Below, piece after piece: positions 11,188 to 23,119 of a stretch of 64,000 bases of DNA; position 1 is the stretch's first letter; each line of letters starts with the position of its first letter. The DNA comes from Fennellomyces sp. T-0311 (taxonomy: Eukaryota; Mucoromycota; Mucoromycetes; Mucorales; Lichtheimiaceae). The position numbers and the translations under genes were made by a program. The notes beneath the pieces were generated by a model, which saw only the letters and a program-made list of their open reading frames with translations, had not been told where the DNA came from and made no database searches. The stretch covers positions 186,001 through 250,000 of the forward strand of contig JALLLT010000016.1 of assembly GCA_025266875.1 (NCBI GenBank), in the 5' to 3' direction.

Positions 11188-13884
11188 ATCGAATCATCAA
11201 CTTATCATCTAACTATTCAATAATGAATTCTTTAGTGGTATCTCAAGACTACAGAATAGCTTTTCCAATTTTTTTGGTACAGGAGAGCCTCATTATAATA
11301 GGATCTCTTGACCAGAATAACTCCAATTGCTTTGTGTATCCCAGGTTCCACCGCTTCTCAAGTACAAGCATCGTGTAATAGCTATTGTACGGTTATGCTG
11401 CTACCATCGTCATCTTCAAAATAACCCGCTAGAATACTATGGAATAGTACTGCAGAAATGACACCCATCACATATTTCGGTAAACGATAATGGGAGAACT
11501 GGGCGATAAGACACAGGGTGACCTGGTGTCCAAGAATGCGTGAGGGGCCGGGGGATGGCAATCTATCGTCAAATGCATGACTATATACACTCCAATTAAG
11601 CGCTGGGATACCATTTTGATCGAAATCATCCATTGCGGTTATATCTTCGCTACTGCTGTTTATTGCCACCTGTTCTCAATCACCATATAAAAATCATCCA
11701 AATCGCTGTACTATATAATGTATTATATGATATAACTTCTGCATTTGGAATGTAGTCACAAGGTATCATCAACAGCGTACTTGAAATTTTCATCGAGCAA
11801 AATATTTTCAATTGCGCGCAGAATATATATTCCAACAAAACCTGCCCAATATAGGAAGCGGTACGAACCCATTGACGTCGCAGCTTTAGTGATGGTATCG
11901 TCGTCCAAGGTTGAGCCAAGCACATTACGGAAAGAACATGTTCCACCAATTGTTGGTAAAAGTAAGTATTACAGCCAATGTGTCACTCGTGTCGTCAGTG
12001 TCGATGGCTACAATCATATTGAAAAAAATCTCTAGAAAAGGCACAAATCTTCAAAACTAATATTCAACGATACTAAAGTCTTTCAAGTGTTTGAAACTTT
12101 ATTTACTCAGAAAAATTGTAGTATTACTTATAGCTTTCACGTAAGATCATGGATGAGATCGTGTACAATAAGTGATGTTGATCCATGATCTATCGCAGGC
12201 ATCCTTCGGGTAAAGTTACTTTGACAACTACGTAGGTACCCATTTTCAAAGTTAATTCATACATTATGTTATACGATGTGTTGTTCTGTCATGCCTGACT
12301 TTTTCAAAAGGGAAGGACACTGGACTTTTTTCAAGCGCAAAGAGAGAAAGTCATATTCATATTTATCTCAGGTACACCGCATTCTTTTCACTGTTGATGA
12401 TGCGCAATGGGTATTCTCAGAACAGTGTGATTATGTCAAGCATGGTCTGATCGAAACAGGTTCTGGATCATGGCTTACTCAGCAGTAACCGCATTAGGAT
12501 GTGGTTATTGAGATTTGATGTTTTCAGTGAATCCTGTAACCATGGCAACATTCGCATCCAGGCTTTAAACAAGATATTGTACCTGTCTTGAGGAGATTTT
12601 TGGATATTGAATGCGATGTTCTGGTCTTCTGATAGGCCAAGAGTGATGTATGGACTAGCTCCATTATTATTTCCGCTTGCCTAAAACGAGACTGAAAGAA
12701 TTTTTTGCTCTTTTGTCTTTTCACACAACATACAAACTTATGGTACGCTTTTCAGTGAATTCATTTCTGCTGTGCATGAGTCCTTTGCGATGATTAGTCT
12801 TGAGGGTTCGCGAGTCGAATATTTGGAGGTTGCGTTTGCAACAGATTGTAACCATGGATTCAGTTCATCGGTTTATCGCGTTGATGATCTCCAAAATCGG
12901 TGTCCATGAGCGGGTTAATTCCAAAACGCTTGATATGAGCAATATATAAATATCATGCACAGTTTGAAGATCAACGGATGTACTAAATAGCTAACACTTT
13001 TGTTTGACTAGGGGTCCATATTTTTTAGTCGTGCCATGCGTCATGTCAATATCGAGTACTTGTGTCGGGTATGAGTGGTAGGTATTCATCGGATGGCTGC
13101 TAGTTTTTGTCTTCAATGTCGAAACACAAAGTATGGATGTATAGTGTTTCTACGGGTTTGAGGTGTGGCTGCGTGAACTAGTCAAATGTGCACAAGGTAT
13201 AGAATAAAAGTAAAAGCGACGGGTCAAAAGGTGAACGCCAAATGTCTCATTTGTAAGCTAAAAGAAAGTGGTAGAATATGCCTCCTGCATTACTACCTAT
13301 ATGCGATATGTATATCTAAACTTCCGCTTAAGTTTGGCATGTCCCACGCGCTCCCGCAAGCTGCAAGAAATAGGTGGGGCATCCCCACTGCTATCGAAAG
13401 TAGGCTTGATATATCCAGATACGTCATGCGTATATATGATATATCAAAACAAACAGTGGAGGCATTCCACAGTGAGAACAACTGCCTTTAGTGAGCGCAC
13501 GAGATGTTCTCTAATCATAGACGATTAATCTGCGCGTGCAGAACCTGTTTTCAAGTGGACGGCAGCGCTGCGGCGGTGGTCAAATGATTGAACACATTTT
13601 CGTATTTGTTTTCTTCAGTACCTATTTAAATTCGGCAGTTGCCTAGATACCATTTGACTTGTTGCCGCGGAAGGAAAGTTGTCACCTTTCAAAGCTATAC
13701 AAGCGCAAGGGGAGGTGGACCCCACTGCAGAACAGTTCGCGGATCGGCTTCCTCAAGGCATCTACCTCCTTTCACTGCGTCTCTTTGAGCGGACAATAAA
13801 AACTTTTGGGCTCTGAACAACAACGCGTTTGAGCTGCAAGCAAACTTGTGAGCCCAAGTTCTCATTTAAAAGTTCGCGAGCGCA
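11188..13884. other. Gene-poor stretch, with NUP49 promoter at its right end
   Basis: About 2.7 kb with only short frames of no recognisable family. It contains one copy of a dispersed repeat (12168-12248, listed separately). The right-hand 250 bp must hold the promoter and 5' UTR of the nucleoporin gene; an AATAAAAACT word at 13795 is the only TATA-like sequence noticed. Confidence 0.4.
12168..12248 (+). repeat. Dispersed repeat copy 1
   Basis: Aligns without gaps to 63897-63977, at roughly three-quarters identity by eye; the best-conserved core is TATCGCAGGCATCCTT. Neither copy is in a gene. Nature unknown; a decayed transposon is the simplest idea. Confidence 0.6.
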
Positions 13885-16632
13885 ATGAGGTATGCATCGC
13901 CTTTTTCCACCTTTCAATCTTACTCACCGTAAAACAGCAAAAAAACATTGAGATCCAAGAAAAGCGGTGGTGACGCCAACATCCCCAATTTCGTGTTCAA
14001 TCCATCAGGCAACATTAATTTCGGCAGTTCAGCTAGCGCGCCTTCCAGTCCTTCTTCACCAGGTTTTCCACAATCAATAGCATTTGGAAACCCAGGATCA
14101 TCAACTATGCAATCCAATTCTTCACCTATGCAACCCAGTTCTGGTATGCAACCTAGTCCAGGCATGCAATCAGGCGTGCAGCCGTTTCGATTCGGCCAAA
14201 GTACCGAAAGTCAATCGACAGGTGAAGGATCGCCCAAACCCTTCACGTTCAATCAGGGAGGAACGTCGCCTTCAGGTTTTGGTGGTTCGTCAGGTGGAGG
14301 AGGGTTTAATCTATCAGGAAGCGCGTCTATTGGCGGCTTGAGACGAGGCGCATCTGATCTAGTGTCAGGTAATACCTCAGAGTCAGGCACGCTTCGACGC
14401 TCTGCTTCTGATATTAGCACCAATTCTTCCTTTGTGTTTAACCCTCCAGCATCCAACCCGACGACGCCGACTTCGAGCGCCTTTGGCACCACCCCGCCCA
14501 GCACACAAGCGCCCTCGACTGGATTCACATTTGGATCGAACCAAGCAACTTCGTCTTCAGCACCTGCCGCCTCTGGATTCACCTTTGGATCCAATGCAAC
14601 AACTCCAGCCTCAAATGCTCAACCAGCCTCCACAGCCTCCACCACTACGTTCTCCTTTGGATCGACTGCGGCTACACCATCAACGCCACCCGCGTCGTCG
14701 TCACCGTTTTCCTTTGGGACACAGGCATCCACAGCTGCAGCCACTTCGCAATCGACGCCAGCACCGATCTTTGGTGCTCCTAAATCTAATCCTTCGCCAT
14801 TTGGATCCACTCCCGCGTCTACTGCATCACCGTTCGGCACCACCTCACCTGCAGCTTCATCAGCGAAAGCAACGCCCGCTACCGGTGCATCTCCGTTTGC
14901 TTCCAAGCCTTCGACTAGTGCATCACCATTTGGTGCCGCCCTTGCAACCAGTACCTCACCATTCGCTGGTACTTCTGCCGCCAGTACATCACCGTTCGGT
15001 GCCGCTCCAGCTACTAGTACATCGTCCCCCTTCAGTGCTACTAAACAACCTGCAACGACATCGTCTACTGCTACGCAATCAAAGCCAGCGTTCACCTTTG
15101 GTAGTCCAGCAACAACGACGACTACAGCTGCAGCCACAACTACATCGACACCTGCGTTTTCATTTGGAGCACCCAAGAAGGATGATGGTAAGGAAGCGGC
15201 ACCCAAACTGGCATCACCGCTGTTCGGTGCGCTCACAAGCGCAGCGGCATCCAGCAGCACGACAACAACCGAAGCACCAAAGCCTGCGTTCACATTTGGA
15301 TCACCGAAGACCACGTCTGCACCCACCATTGCAACACCACCAACATCCGCACCTGCTACACCAACATTCTCGTTCGGCACTGCCAAATCAGGTGAAGCAT
15401 CCACACCGTCATCTGCTGCCAGCACTCCAAAGTTCTCGTTCTCGGCAACAGAAAAGAAAGATACACCCACAACGAGCGCAGCTGCAACGAGTTCTACAAC
15501 AAGTACCAGCACTCCTGCGTTCACGTTTGGAAACACGGCACCTGCTAGTACGTCGACAAGCTCGTTCTCATTGACAACATCCGCACCACAGCAACCAGCA
15601 CAACCCAATGTGTTTTCATTTTCCAAGATGCTTGAAGATATGGAAAAGATTGCATCACAACCACCTACGCAAATGCATGCATCTTTACTAACACCGGCAC
15701 TTTTGGGACGACAGTAAGTTTTTCTGCAAGAGAAAACCAAGTTGGATGACCCTTGTTAAACACTTGCGCGTATAGACAAAATCAAGTCGTCACCGCCACA
15801 AACTTCCGTATTGATAATATCACACCCACTACTCGATTCTCCGAATTGCCGGAGCAAGCACAGAAGGAGTTGGATGAATTGTTCCAATACATACGATCCG
15901 AGGGTCAAAAGTGTGAATACATTCTGAAGCATGGTTCACGTCAACATGTAGATACTATCCAAAAGGCAAAGGCTGAAACAGAACTGCTGACACAGGTAAA
16001 AAGTAACTGGGTGCGTATGCTAACTTTATTACTGACACTCGTTTAGCAATTGGGCGCCTTGTCCAGTAGTTTAACAGCACAAAAGCAAAATCTGGAGCAA
16101 TTGTTCGATCAGGCCGGCGAACAGTTACGACATGCTGCGGATGCTACCAATATTATTGAGGCCTCTAGAGCCCCTGGCCGGGCATCGCGCTGGCTATTTG
16201 GTTATGGCGGTGATGACGAGTAAGTGTGAGCGTAAGATTGACCCATGAGAAGTTTATGAACAAATGGTTTTTTCCTAGTTACTTTGTTAACCTCTCCCAT
16301 AAACTGCATGAGCGACTTGAGGAGTACAAAAAGACGATTTGGGTAAATGCAGACGATCATTTTGGAGCACGGTTGCTTATCCTTTTGTAAACAGGAAATT
16401 GAACGTACAACAGAATCTTGGTCCAAACATAATGTGCGGACACCACAAGGTAACTCGACTTGCTTACTTGGGACAAGGCGATTTACTGAGGCCGTGTTGC
16501 GTAGATATTGCTCGGATTATGCGTGAACAGAACCAAACGTTCTTGGCACTTGCAGACCGTGTAGCAGCGTTGAATGAACGGGTCAAGCTGGAAAAGGAAC
16601 ATTATAACCAATACCTCAATATGTATGCTTAG
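13885..16632 (+). CDS. NUP49: FG nucleoporin NUP49 (metazoan NUP58/45 orthologue)
   Basis: Component of the central-channel trimer of the nuclear pore (Nsp1-Nup57-Nup49, metazoan NUP62-NUP54-NUP58). A tiny first exon (ATGAG) is spliced to 13938, giving MSKKTLRSKKSGG. Exon 2 to about 15708 is a disordered Ser/Thr/Ala/Pro-rich region full of FG, FGS, FTFG and FSFG repeats, the karyopherin-binding mesh. Further exons give the coiled-coil domain: ITPTTRFSELPEQAQKELD, then YFVNLSHKLHERLEEYKK, TPQDIARIMREQNQTFLALA and LEKEHYNQYLNMYA at the stop. This C-terminal pattern follows NUP58 (YFRILVQQFEVQLQQY ... TPQDL ... QTFVALA ... LKEQYLGYR), not Nsp1/NUP62. About six introns. Open frames on the opposite strand and other frames within the repeats are composition artefacts. 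Confidence 0.9.
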
Positions 16633-16982
16633 CTGTTGACTGCCAAAAGAAAAAGGTTACGCTTATGAATGAGCCTATAAATATACCGCTACAGCTGAGC
16701 TTGGTGTACCAAACACGAGCGTTTTCCATGGATTTAGGCTAGGGCGGTCATGTAACTAAATAAACAAATGGCTTGTCCATATTTTGCGCAATCATCCAAA
16801 TGCACAATACCAAACCAACCGAAACCTGAAGAGCTGAGCCCGGGTTACCAAGTTCCTGGTACCTGCGCAAAAGCCCATTGGACAGTTCGTTGGGGATCTC
16901 ATTTCCATTTTAGGATTTTTTGTGCCGAGTAAAAAAATGGATAAAAGGAACCCGCCAAACGCTTGGCTTGGGGTAATACAAG

Positions 16983-17886
16983 ATGTCCACTGAACCACCT
17001 GCCGCAGATCACCAGTCCATACATCACGACAACGAATCCTTCGTCCGCTTCTTACCTGCAGACACCGCTCCAGATCAGAAAGAGTTTGTATCATCCCAGC
17101 TGTGGAACCTTGTGGGCCTGCTGGGGATCAATATCGGTATCCCTCTTGCCATCTATTACAGCATACGCGACGATATAGAGATAGTTTATGCATTGCTGAT
17201 ATCAGGGATTCCGCCCCTGCTCCATACCCTGTACATATTTTATCGAGAACGACGGGTGGATCTTCTTGGCTGTATCGTTTGCCTGTCCTTCATTCTGTCC
17301 GCGGTTGTCTCCGTCATCACAGGTGACTTTTTTTTTTAAAAAAAAAAGTTAATGATGGACTAGCTTAGCTAATTGTTGCTTAGGAGATGCTCGGGTTATG
17401 TTACTACGGGATGGTGCTGTTACCGCGGTCATGGGATTTCTTTTCTTGGTAACCCTGATTCCACTTCAAACACGATGGTTCTCGTTACGACCGATGGTGT
17501 TTTTGGTTGGTCGACAATTATTTCGTCCTTCAAAGTATCGATGGATCGATTGCCAAGGAAACCGACAGGAAATGCTGGTATCTGAATGGCAGTGGCAGCA
17601 ACTCGTGTTTTTCCGACGGGCCATGTATGGCTTAACAGCCGCATGGGGTTTACTGCTTATCCTGGAATTCGTTACCACGCTCATCATGGCCTATGCATCC
17701 AGTTTGACGGTCGACCAAATTATAGTGTATAACAACATTATCAATGGAGTCGTCATTGGCGTCATGATCCTGGTGACATTTTTGTGTCTTGTACTTACGC
17801 GAAGAGATGAAATCCGAGTTGGGAGGGCGTGGGCACAAGAACATGATTACACGGATAAATGGACTGATGAGAGAAATATTCAATAA
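16983..17886 (+). CDS. Multi-pass membrane protein, VC0807-like family
   Basis: A polytopic membrane protein of about 270 residues with one intron (about 17320-17384; spliced VITG-DARVMLLRD). A short hydrophilic N-terminus (MSTEPPAADHQS) leads into roughly six hydrophobic segments: LVGLLGINIGIPLAIYY, IVYALLISGIPPLLHTLYIF, LLGCIVCLSFILSAVVSV, AVTAVMGFLFLVTLIPL, AAWGLLLILEFVTTLIMAY and VVIGVMILVTFLCLVL. The LLRDGAVTAVMGFLFL stretch and the Y/RPxxFLxGRQL-like loop after helix 4 are what I associate with the VC0807-domain proteins widespread in bacteria and fungi, whose function is unknown. The 350 bp between the NUP49 stop and this start is its promoter. Convergent with the ceramidase gene; the stops are about 150 bp apart. 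Confidence 0.75.
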
Positions 17887-18033
17887 AGTTACAGAGTGTT
17901 TATTACGATGATATGAAGTAATTGTCGTGCTCTCTATTGGATAGTAAATTCTTTGGAATAGCCTTGATGCGCCTCCACTTTACTATAATAACGATGATCA
18001 GAAAAAGGTAATGCGCGGTGTTTAGCCTTCAAT

Positions 18034-20621
18034 TTACCCGCCGCTCAGCGCAACCTTGTGGTGTCCAAAGTAACCAATACGGAAGGTTCCAGCTATGTAA
18101 CAAAAAAATAAGTATTTCCGGCATATTTGATAATAAATGTGCATACTTTCAGTCGATTCATCCAAATACCACTCGATTGTCGCTTGCGATCGACCGATAA
18201 TTTTGGCCGTATATTCCCAATGGAACTTTGTATCATAATCATGATCGGTACGAATAGTCTTCCAAGATCCATCTGACTGTTTTTGTTCAACTGTCAAAAA
18301 CGTGCCATCCAATTGAACATTATTGCGTGGATTGCCAGCAACAAATCGTACAGAGACAATAGGCTTTTCGACACGATTGAAAGTATCCGATCCCACTTCA
18401 CGAAGCACATCACCAAACTTTTTCAACAAGGGAGCAGTATCTGCTCCATACCCTGGCGTAAGATTGAAAGTCTCGTCTGTAAAGTCAGGTAATGTTTCGG
18501 AATTTGTAATAGGTGTTCCTTGAGCCATAGACTCCACCAGTTCAGTGAAAACTTGAATATAGCCTTCGAGCGTGTGAGGACCATATGGTGTCTATTTTTT
18601 TCACCCCACAAAAAAAAATATTAAACACTGGTTTTCCAAATTCAAAAAACTTTTACCGATGCGCCTTCGTAACGTTGCATTTGGTACTCCTCGTAGGTTG
18701 CACAATAAGACTAAACCAAAAACATTTAATTTAACTTCTCACACAAGCTTTGATGACTTACGGCATAACCATTTGCAGGACCTGATTGTATCACAATTGT
18801 GTCGTCGTTTCCGATACCGGACTGAACAAGCGCGCTCTTGATAGCATTTCTGAGCCGACGACCACTCATGGTGGTCATTTCAGAAGGAACTGCTGCAATA
18901 TACAAGTTACCAACACGTAATAACTGAACGTCAATAATCCTGGGTTGCCAATCGTAGGGAAATTTAGCTTCGCCGGTATCGAGTAAGATTGGTTTGGGAC
19001 TTTGGCATTCCTTTTGCGCTGGACTAGAGACTTGGAATATGGCTGAGATGCTATCCCAAAAGATATTCCCTTTGGTCGTATTCTGCAAATAAAAATGTGG
19101 ATCAATTAAATTCTCCAAATCGAGTATATACTGCCATACCTGGTAAAAGCCGCTGAGGGCAGGCCCATCCGTGGTACCAGCAGCTAAAAAAAAATTACAA
19201 TGTGTAAGCGAAAAAAGATGCTGTTAAATGGGGAAAGCATACCAAAACCATATCCCTACATAAGGAAACAATGCGTAAGCATACGTGTGCATGTATACGA
19301 AGGGAAAAAAGCTTACATACCATGGCAGGAGCACATAGTTTCGCACTTGTACCATCAGCACGTTGGATGACTGCTTTAGTAATGTCCCAGTACTTTTGGC
19401 GAAAATCAATGGGGCCATCCAACTTCATTATCTCAGAAGACGGATCAGAAACCAACTCGATTGCCTTGTTGGCTTGGTTCTGACCAATAATGCGATTGGA
19501 TTCGAGATCGCTCACTGTCCACCCAGGGCCCCTGTGGTTTTTCTTTTGTTATTAAAAACATGAATCCATACGTAATAAAAGATCGGTCGCTTTACCTGCC
19601 GTTACAAGTAGCAGTACCAGGACACTTTGTCTCCTTGGATCCATCGCAGGGAGTCTCGGTCCCTGAGCAAAAGGCGCCAAGCGTGTTAGGGGTAACATCT
19701 CCTTCGTTTGCCTGCGCGAATGCAGCGACGAACGGTCCTTTTCCCGGTAAACTTCCAGGATTAAAATGCTTTTCAGCAGCATAAGCGGCGTATCCCTTGT
19801 TATCACCGTTGATTAAGCGATTTGTGTTATTGACTGAGACACCATGCACAGCAAACCTTGTTTAAATCAGAAGCTTAATGACAGGACATGGACTTTCGGA
19901 TTATGGCTATACATACCAGCTCAGCATACCAAGACCATTACCATTTTGATTGAGGAAATGAAGCAGTGTCATATCCTTATCAACATCGTACTTGTACTGT
20001 GCTCGTTCTTCTTCTGGATTCAAGAGATAAGCTTTTGGAGACCGATTGAGATTCGTATCCAAAAGTTCGCCTCGGTGTACAACCACACCACCGGCCTCCA
20101 ACTTGTCATGGGCACGAACGATAGCATTAACGATACCATCGACCATAGGCTTGTTTGTTTCCTCAATGTATCCAAGAGCCGAGATCTCGTATAACACTAG
20201 TTATATTATGTTTGAGTACTTTACCCAAATCAAGAACTAAGTCAAAAAACATACTATGCTGCAAATAGCCACCATTTCCGCTATGAGAATGCGTACTTGA
20301 AATCATAACGTTCTGCTCGGTATAGATGGTGTTTCCGTACAAACTTTGAAGTCGTTTCACCACACGTTGTTTGATAATGTCTCCCATGGATTGTGTCTCG
20401 GTATTGACAAAAACGACGCGCTTATCATTTTGATCGACGATGAATGCCCGGGCAAAAATACGTTGAAGTAAGCCTTTTCCGGTCTGACCAACTTCTGCAT
20501 AGCCCATCATCATGACTTCGGCAACAGGACCAGTGATGTCAGCTACTCCCGTGCCGACCCTATATTGTGCTAATGCGACGTTCAGTAGTGCGCATAGAAG
20601 GAGTAAATATCTGATAATCAT
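18034..20621 (-). CDS. Neutral/alkaline ceramidase, secreted
   Basis: Zinc amidohydrolase that cleaves ceramide to sphingosine and fatty acid. It begins with a signal peptide (MIIRYLLLLCALLNVALAQ), then YRVGTGVADITGPVAEVMMMGYA, FARAFIVDQ, and the zinc motif STHSHSGNGGY. Further conserved blocks are HRGELLDTNLNRSPKAYL, AVHGVSVNNTNRLINGDNKG, AAFAQANEGDVTPN, GFAAGTTDGPALSGFYQ, LLDTGEAKFPYDWQP, VPSEMTTMSGRRLR and ANGYASYCATYEEYQMQRYEG, and a C-terminal Ig-like domain ending in IGYFGHHKVALSGG. About eight introns, all GT-AG. The loop that carries the nucleophilic serine in bacterial and human enzymes (GDVSPN/NLSPN) reads GDVTPN here, so a threonine stands at the nucleophile position; otherwise the gene looks complete. 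Confidence 0.92.
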
Positions 20622-21596
20622 TATTCAGGAGTGCTTAGAAAAAACGGTAAAAGGATTCGAAAAGTGAAAAAGAGGTCAGGGATAAATTACAAAACAAAAC
20701 AATGCTGCTCTACCCCTTAATCTTTTTTCTCATTGCGTTGCGTATGCATTGTGTCACGGTCCTCCTCGTGACAAGCGAGTTGTGTTTTTTTAGTGGGAAA
20801 GTACGACGTAGCACTTTGTGTCATTATGCTTCGCTACAAAGTTTATCATTGTCGTCAACCTGGCATTTATATATTAGTAGGCTCTTCCTCAAGATCGCCA
20901 CCTGGCTTCTTGGGTGTAGCAAATGCGTATTTATCAGCATATACGAGATATTCGACATCTATATATTGACGCAAGTAGTATGATATATCATTCATACCGA
21001 CAATGAGCATGTATCTTATCGAAACATCCCATAATCAAATGGTAAAGTAAACCGTAACTGTGGAAGCAAAAGAAACTTTGCGATTAAGGGTATATACTTT
21101 TCAGGGGCACATACATATCTATTTCTTTTCCTTTGGAAGTATATATTAATAGTATTTGACGGGCTATCGGAGAACTGGCTTTATCATTAGATCAGCAAAT
21201 CCTTTGACTTGTATTGCCAACAAATGGTGCTGACGTAGTGAAGAAGGATGACTTTAGCTGATATTCTTTTCAACAGTGTAAGTGCTTAAACACTTGGGCA
21301 TAGGGGCTAACTGCCATTACACATGTTGTTATTAGCCTTTTCTTGAATGAAGCAAGTAACCGACTGTCAATTTACGTTGCTTTACAGGGCTTCAACGGAT
21401 GCTATGAACCTAGATTATTTCTCCAAGAAATGTGGGCCGAGTTCCTTTGTCAACAATCGTCTCAGTATTCAGCTGGTGTGAGTCGGAACCCTTTGTCAGG
21501 TGGACAGCACTGATAACTCTGTCGTGTAGCAAAATGACACAAAGTAACACGACGAACTTTCCCACAACGATTTATTCCCAAAAGAACAAAGAGATT
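20622..21596. other. Intergenic region between two minus-strand genes
   Basis: Contains the ceramidase promoter on the left and the 3' region of the copper transporter on the right. Short frames only; no coding region or RNA gene recognised. Confidence 0.45.
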
Positions 21597-22247
21597 CTAA
21601 AATGCTGTTTCGGAAACTCTACCATGAGTGCCAGCATTGCGTGTTAATTCGTATTCTTCGTGATCGGATGACCCGGAAAATAACCGCTGTTCTTCCTCCA
21701 CATCATCCCTGTGTCTTGATCTCCGTTTTCCATTACTTTCGCTGCTGCTGCTGCTACCAATGACATGCATTTGCTGAGGATCTTTGTATTCGAGTGAAGT
21801 GTAGCCACTGCTTCCACTATGTCGATGGTCACCGCCTTCTTGGATAGGGTGTGTAGGCGTGTTACTTGATTGATGGTAAGGAAGGGGTTGATACGGATGC
21901 GAACAACGGAAACACTCACCGAGTAGCCTTCAAATACTCCATGACAAGTTGGCCACTGGTCAAACCGAATATCTGCAATTAACATTAGCTTGCAAAAAGG
22001 TACATTGGAGGGGAGGGGAAAGACATACCACCACGATAAAGAAACCAATGTTGAAATACATTGTGATAAGCATATACCATAGCCGTAATGTTGTTGCTAT
22101 GCCGTACAGTAATGTGCGTAAACCGATAAACTTCCAGCTGCCGTGTCTTGACTGATACTTTTCATGGAAATAGGTCACCGCGCGTTCTGACCAGCATATT
22201 GCGACAATGAGCACATATCCAGCAAAGAGCGATGCACCACTGTCCAT
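21597..22247 (-). CDS. Ctr-family copper transporter, short form without Met-rich N-terminus
   Basis: Likely high-affinity or vacuolar copper(I) transporter subunit, a trimer-forming three-helix protein. Exon 1 starts almost at helix 1 (MDSGASLFAGYVLIVAICWSERAVTYFH), then the loop KYQSRHGSWKFIGL and helix 2, with the MxxxM copper motif (WYMLITMYFNIGFF). A 57-nt intron follows, then helix 3, IFGLTSGQLVMEYL, with the GxxxG packing motif (GLTSG). A second intron with acceptor ATCAAG leads to a cytosolic hydrophilic tail of about 85 residues, rich in Ser/His/Glu (EGGDHRHSGSSGY, SSSSESNGKRRSRHRDD). The stop is TAG at 21597-21599; a longer open frame overlapping this tail is the wrong frame. The extracellular Met-rich domain of Ctr1 proteins is missing, as in some Ctr2-type members. 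No CxC motif is seen at the C-terminus. Confidence 0.78.
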
Positions 22248-22593
22248 GACAAACGATTCAAAGAGTAAATGAGTGCCTTGGACCTCTATAAAGCGCTGCT
22301 TCAGTTTTTCAAACAGATAAGGAACCGTTTAACAATGTCAAAATCCCCTTTCATGCTTCTCCTTCACATCTCACTGGCAACTGCTCCTACGTAACCAGCT
22401 CTCGCCCAATGCCTAACGACAATTACCATGATGGAACCACCATTTCATCGGCGCTGGAGTGTCCATTTTGTGATATATTAAAAATAGTTAACATAAGCTT
22501 GTGCTCCCCAAGGTTCATTTCATTTTCCGTTTGCCCAAAAGAGTGAATTATTTGACGCGCGTATTGTACTGGCATCTTTACTGGTTATTCTAA
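22248..22593. promoter_or_regulatory. Divergent promoter region, copper transporter / Nudix gene
   Basis: These 346 bp lie between two divergent start codons and must contain both promoters. A TGCGCTC/TTTGCTC-type copper element was looked for and not found. Confidence 0.4.
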
Positions 22594-23067
22594 ATGTACC
22601 GTGCAGTGGCTGCAATCATAATCAAGCGTAATCCAATCACAATCACTGAGATTGTCGACAACAGCATTCGGTCACTTACCAGAAAACCCACTGAATCTCT
22701 GTACTTGTTTGTGAAGAAGCCACGAAAGCATAACGCGTGGCAATTCCCTCAAGGTGGATTAGATCCGGGGGAGACAGCTACCCAAGCAGCTTTACGCGAA
22801 TTATCTGAAAAGTGCGGGACGGATATTCAGGCACGGCTTTTAGACGAGAAGCCTTTGTTTACGTATCAGTACCGGTATCCAGAAACATTCAAAAGCAAGC
22901 ACGGGTTTATAGGATCCAGGGTCGATTTTGTCAGAGCTGAATGGATTCGCGGCCAATGTCAGCCTGACAACCATGAAATAGTGGATTTTGCTTGGTTGGC
23001 TGTGGATGAGTTGGACCAGTATATTGACAATGCTATGTACAAAGAGTTGATCAAGAAGTACTTATAG
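22594..23067 (+). CDS. Nudix-fold protein resembling mitoribosomal mL46
   Basis: A 157-residue intronless frame containing one Nudix domain: YLFVKKPRKHNAWQFPQGG, the Nudix box region GGLDPGETATQAALREL, YQYRYPE, VDFVRAEWI and DFAWLAVDELDQYI. The C-terminal half (hydrophobic strand, FAWLxxDEL, YKELIKKYL) matches the Nudix-like domain of mitochondrial ribosomal protein L46 (yeast Mrpl17) better than RppH or Ap4A hydrolases. In the Nudix box the usual REUxEExGU reads RELSEKCGT: one metal-binding glutamate is lysine, as expected for a structural, non-hydrolytic domain. Canonical mL46 has an extra N-terminal domain and targeting sequence; I could not find an upstream exon encoding it, so this could be a truncated copy or a distinct paralogue. 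Confidence 0.7.
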   Translation: MYRAVAAIIIKRNPITITEIVDNSIRSLTRKPTESLYLFVKKPRKHNAWQFPQGGLDPGETATQAALRELSEKCGTDIQARLLDEKPLFTYQYRYPETFKSKHGFIGSRVDFVRAEWIRGQCQPDNHEIVDFAWLAVDELDQYIDNAMYKELIKKYL

Positions 23068-23119
23068 TGTTCTTTAGCAAAACGCATGTATTTTTTTCTA
23101 TGACGAGATGCAAGATATT

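Noticed and set aside
14619..15740. Long open frame antisense to the nucleoporin (373 codons), and another in a second sense frame (14432-15574)
   Set aside because: They overlap the FG-repeat region; Val/Gly/Asp-rich and Leu/His/Arg-rich composition is the mirror of Ser/Thr/Ala/Pro codons, without domains.
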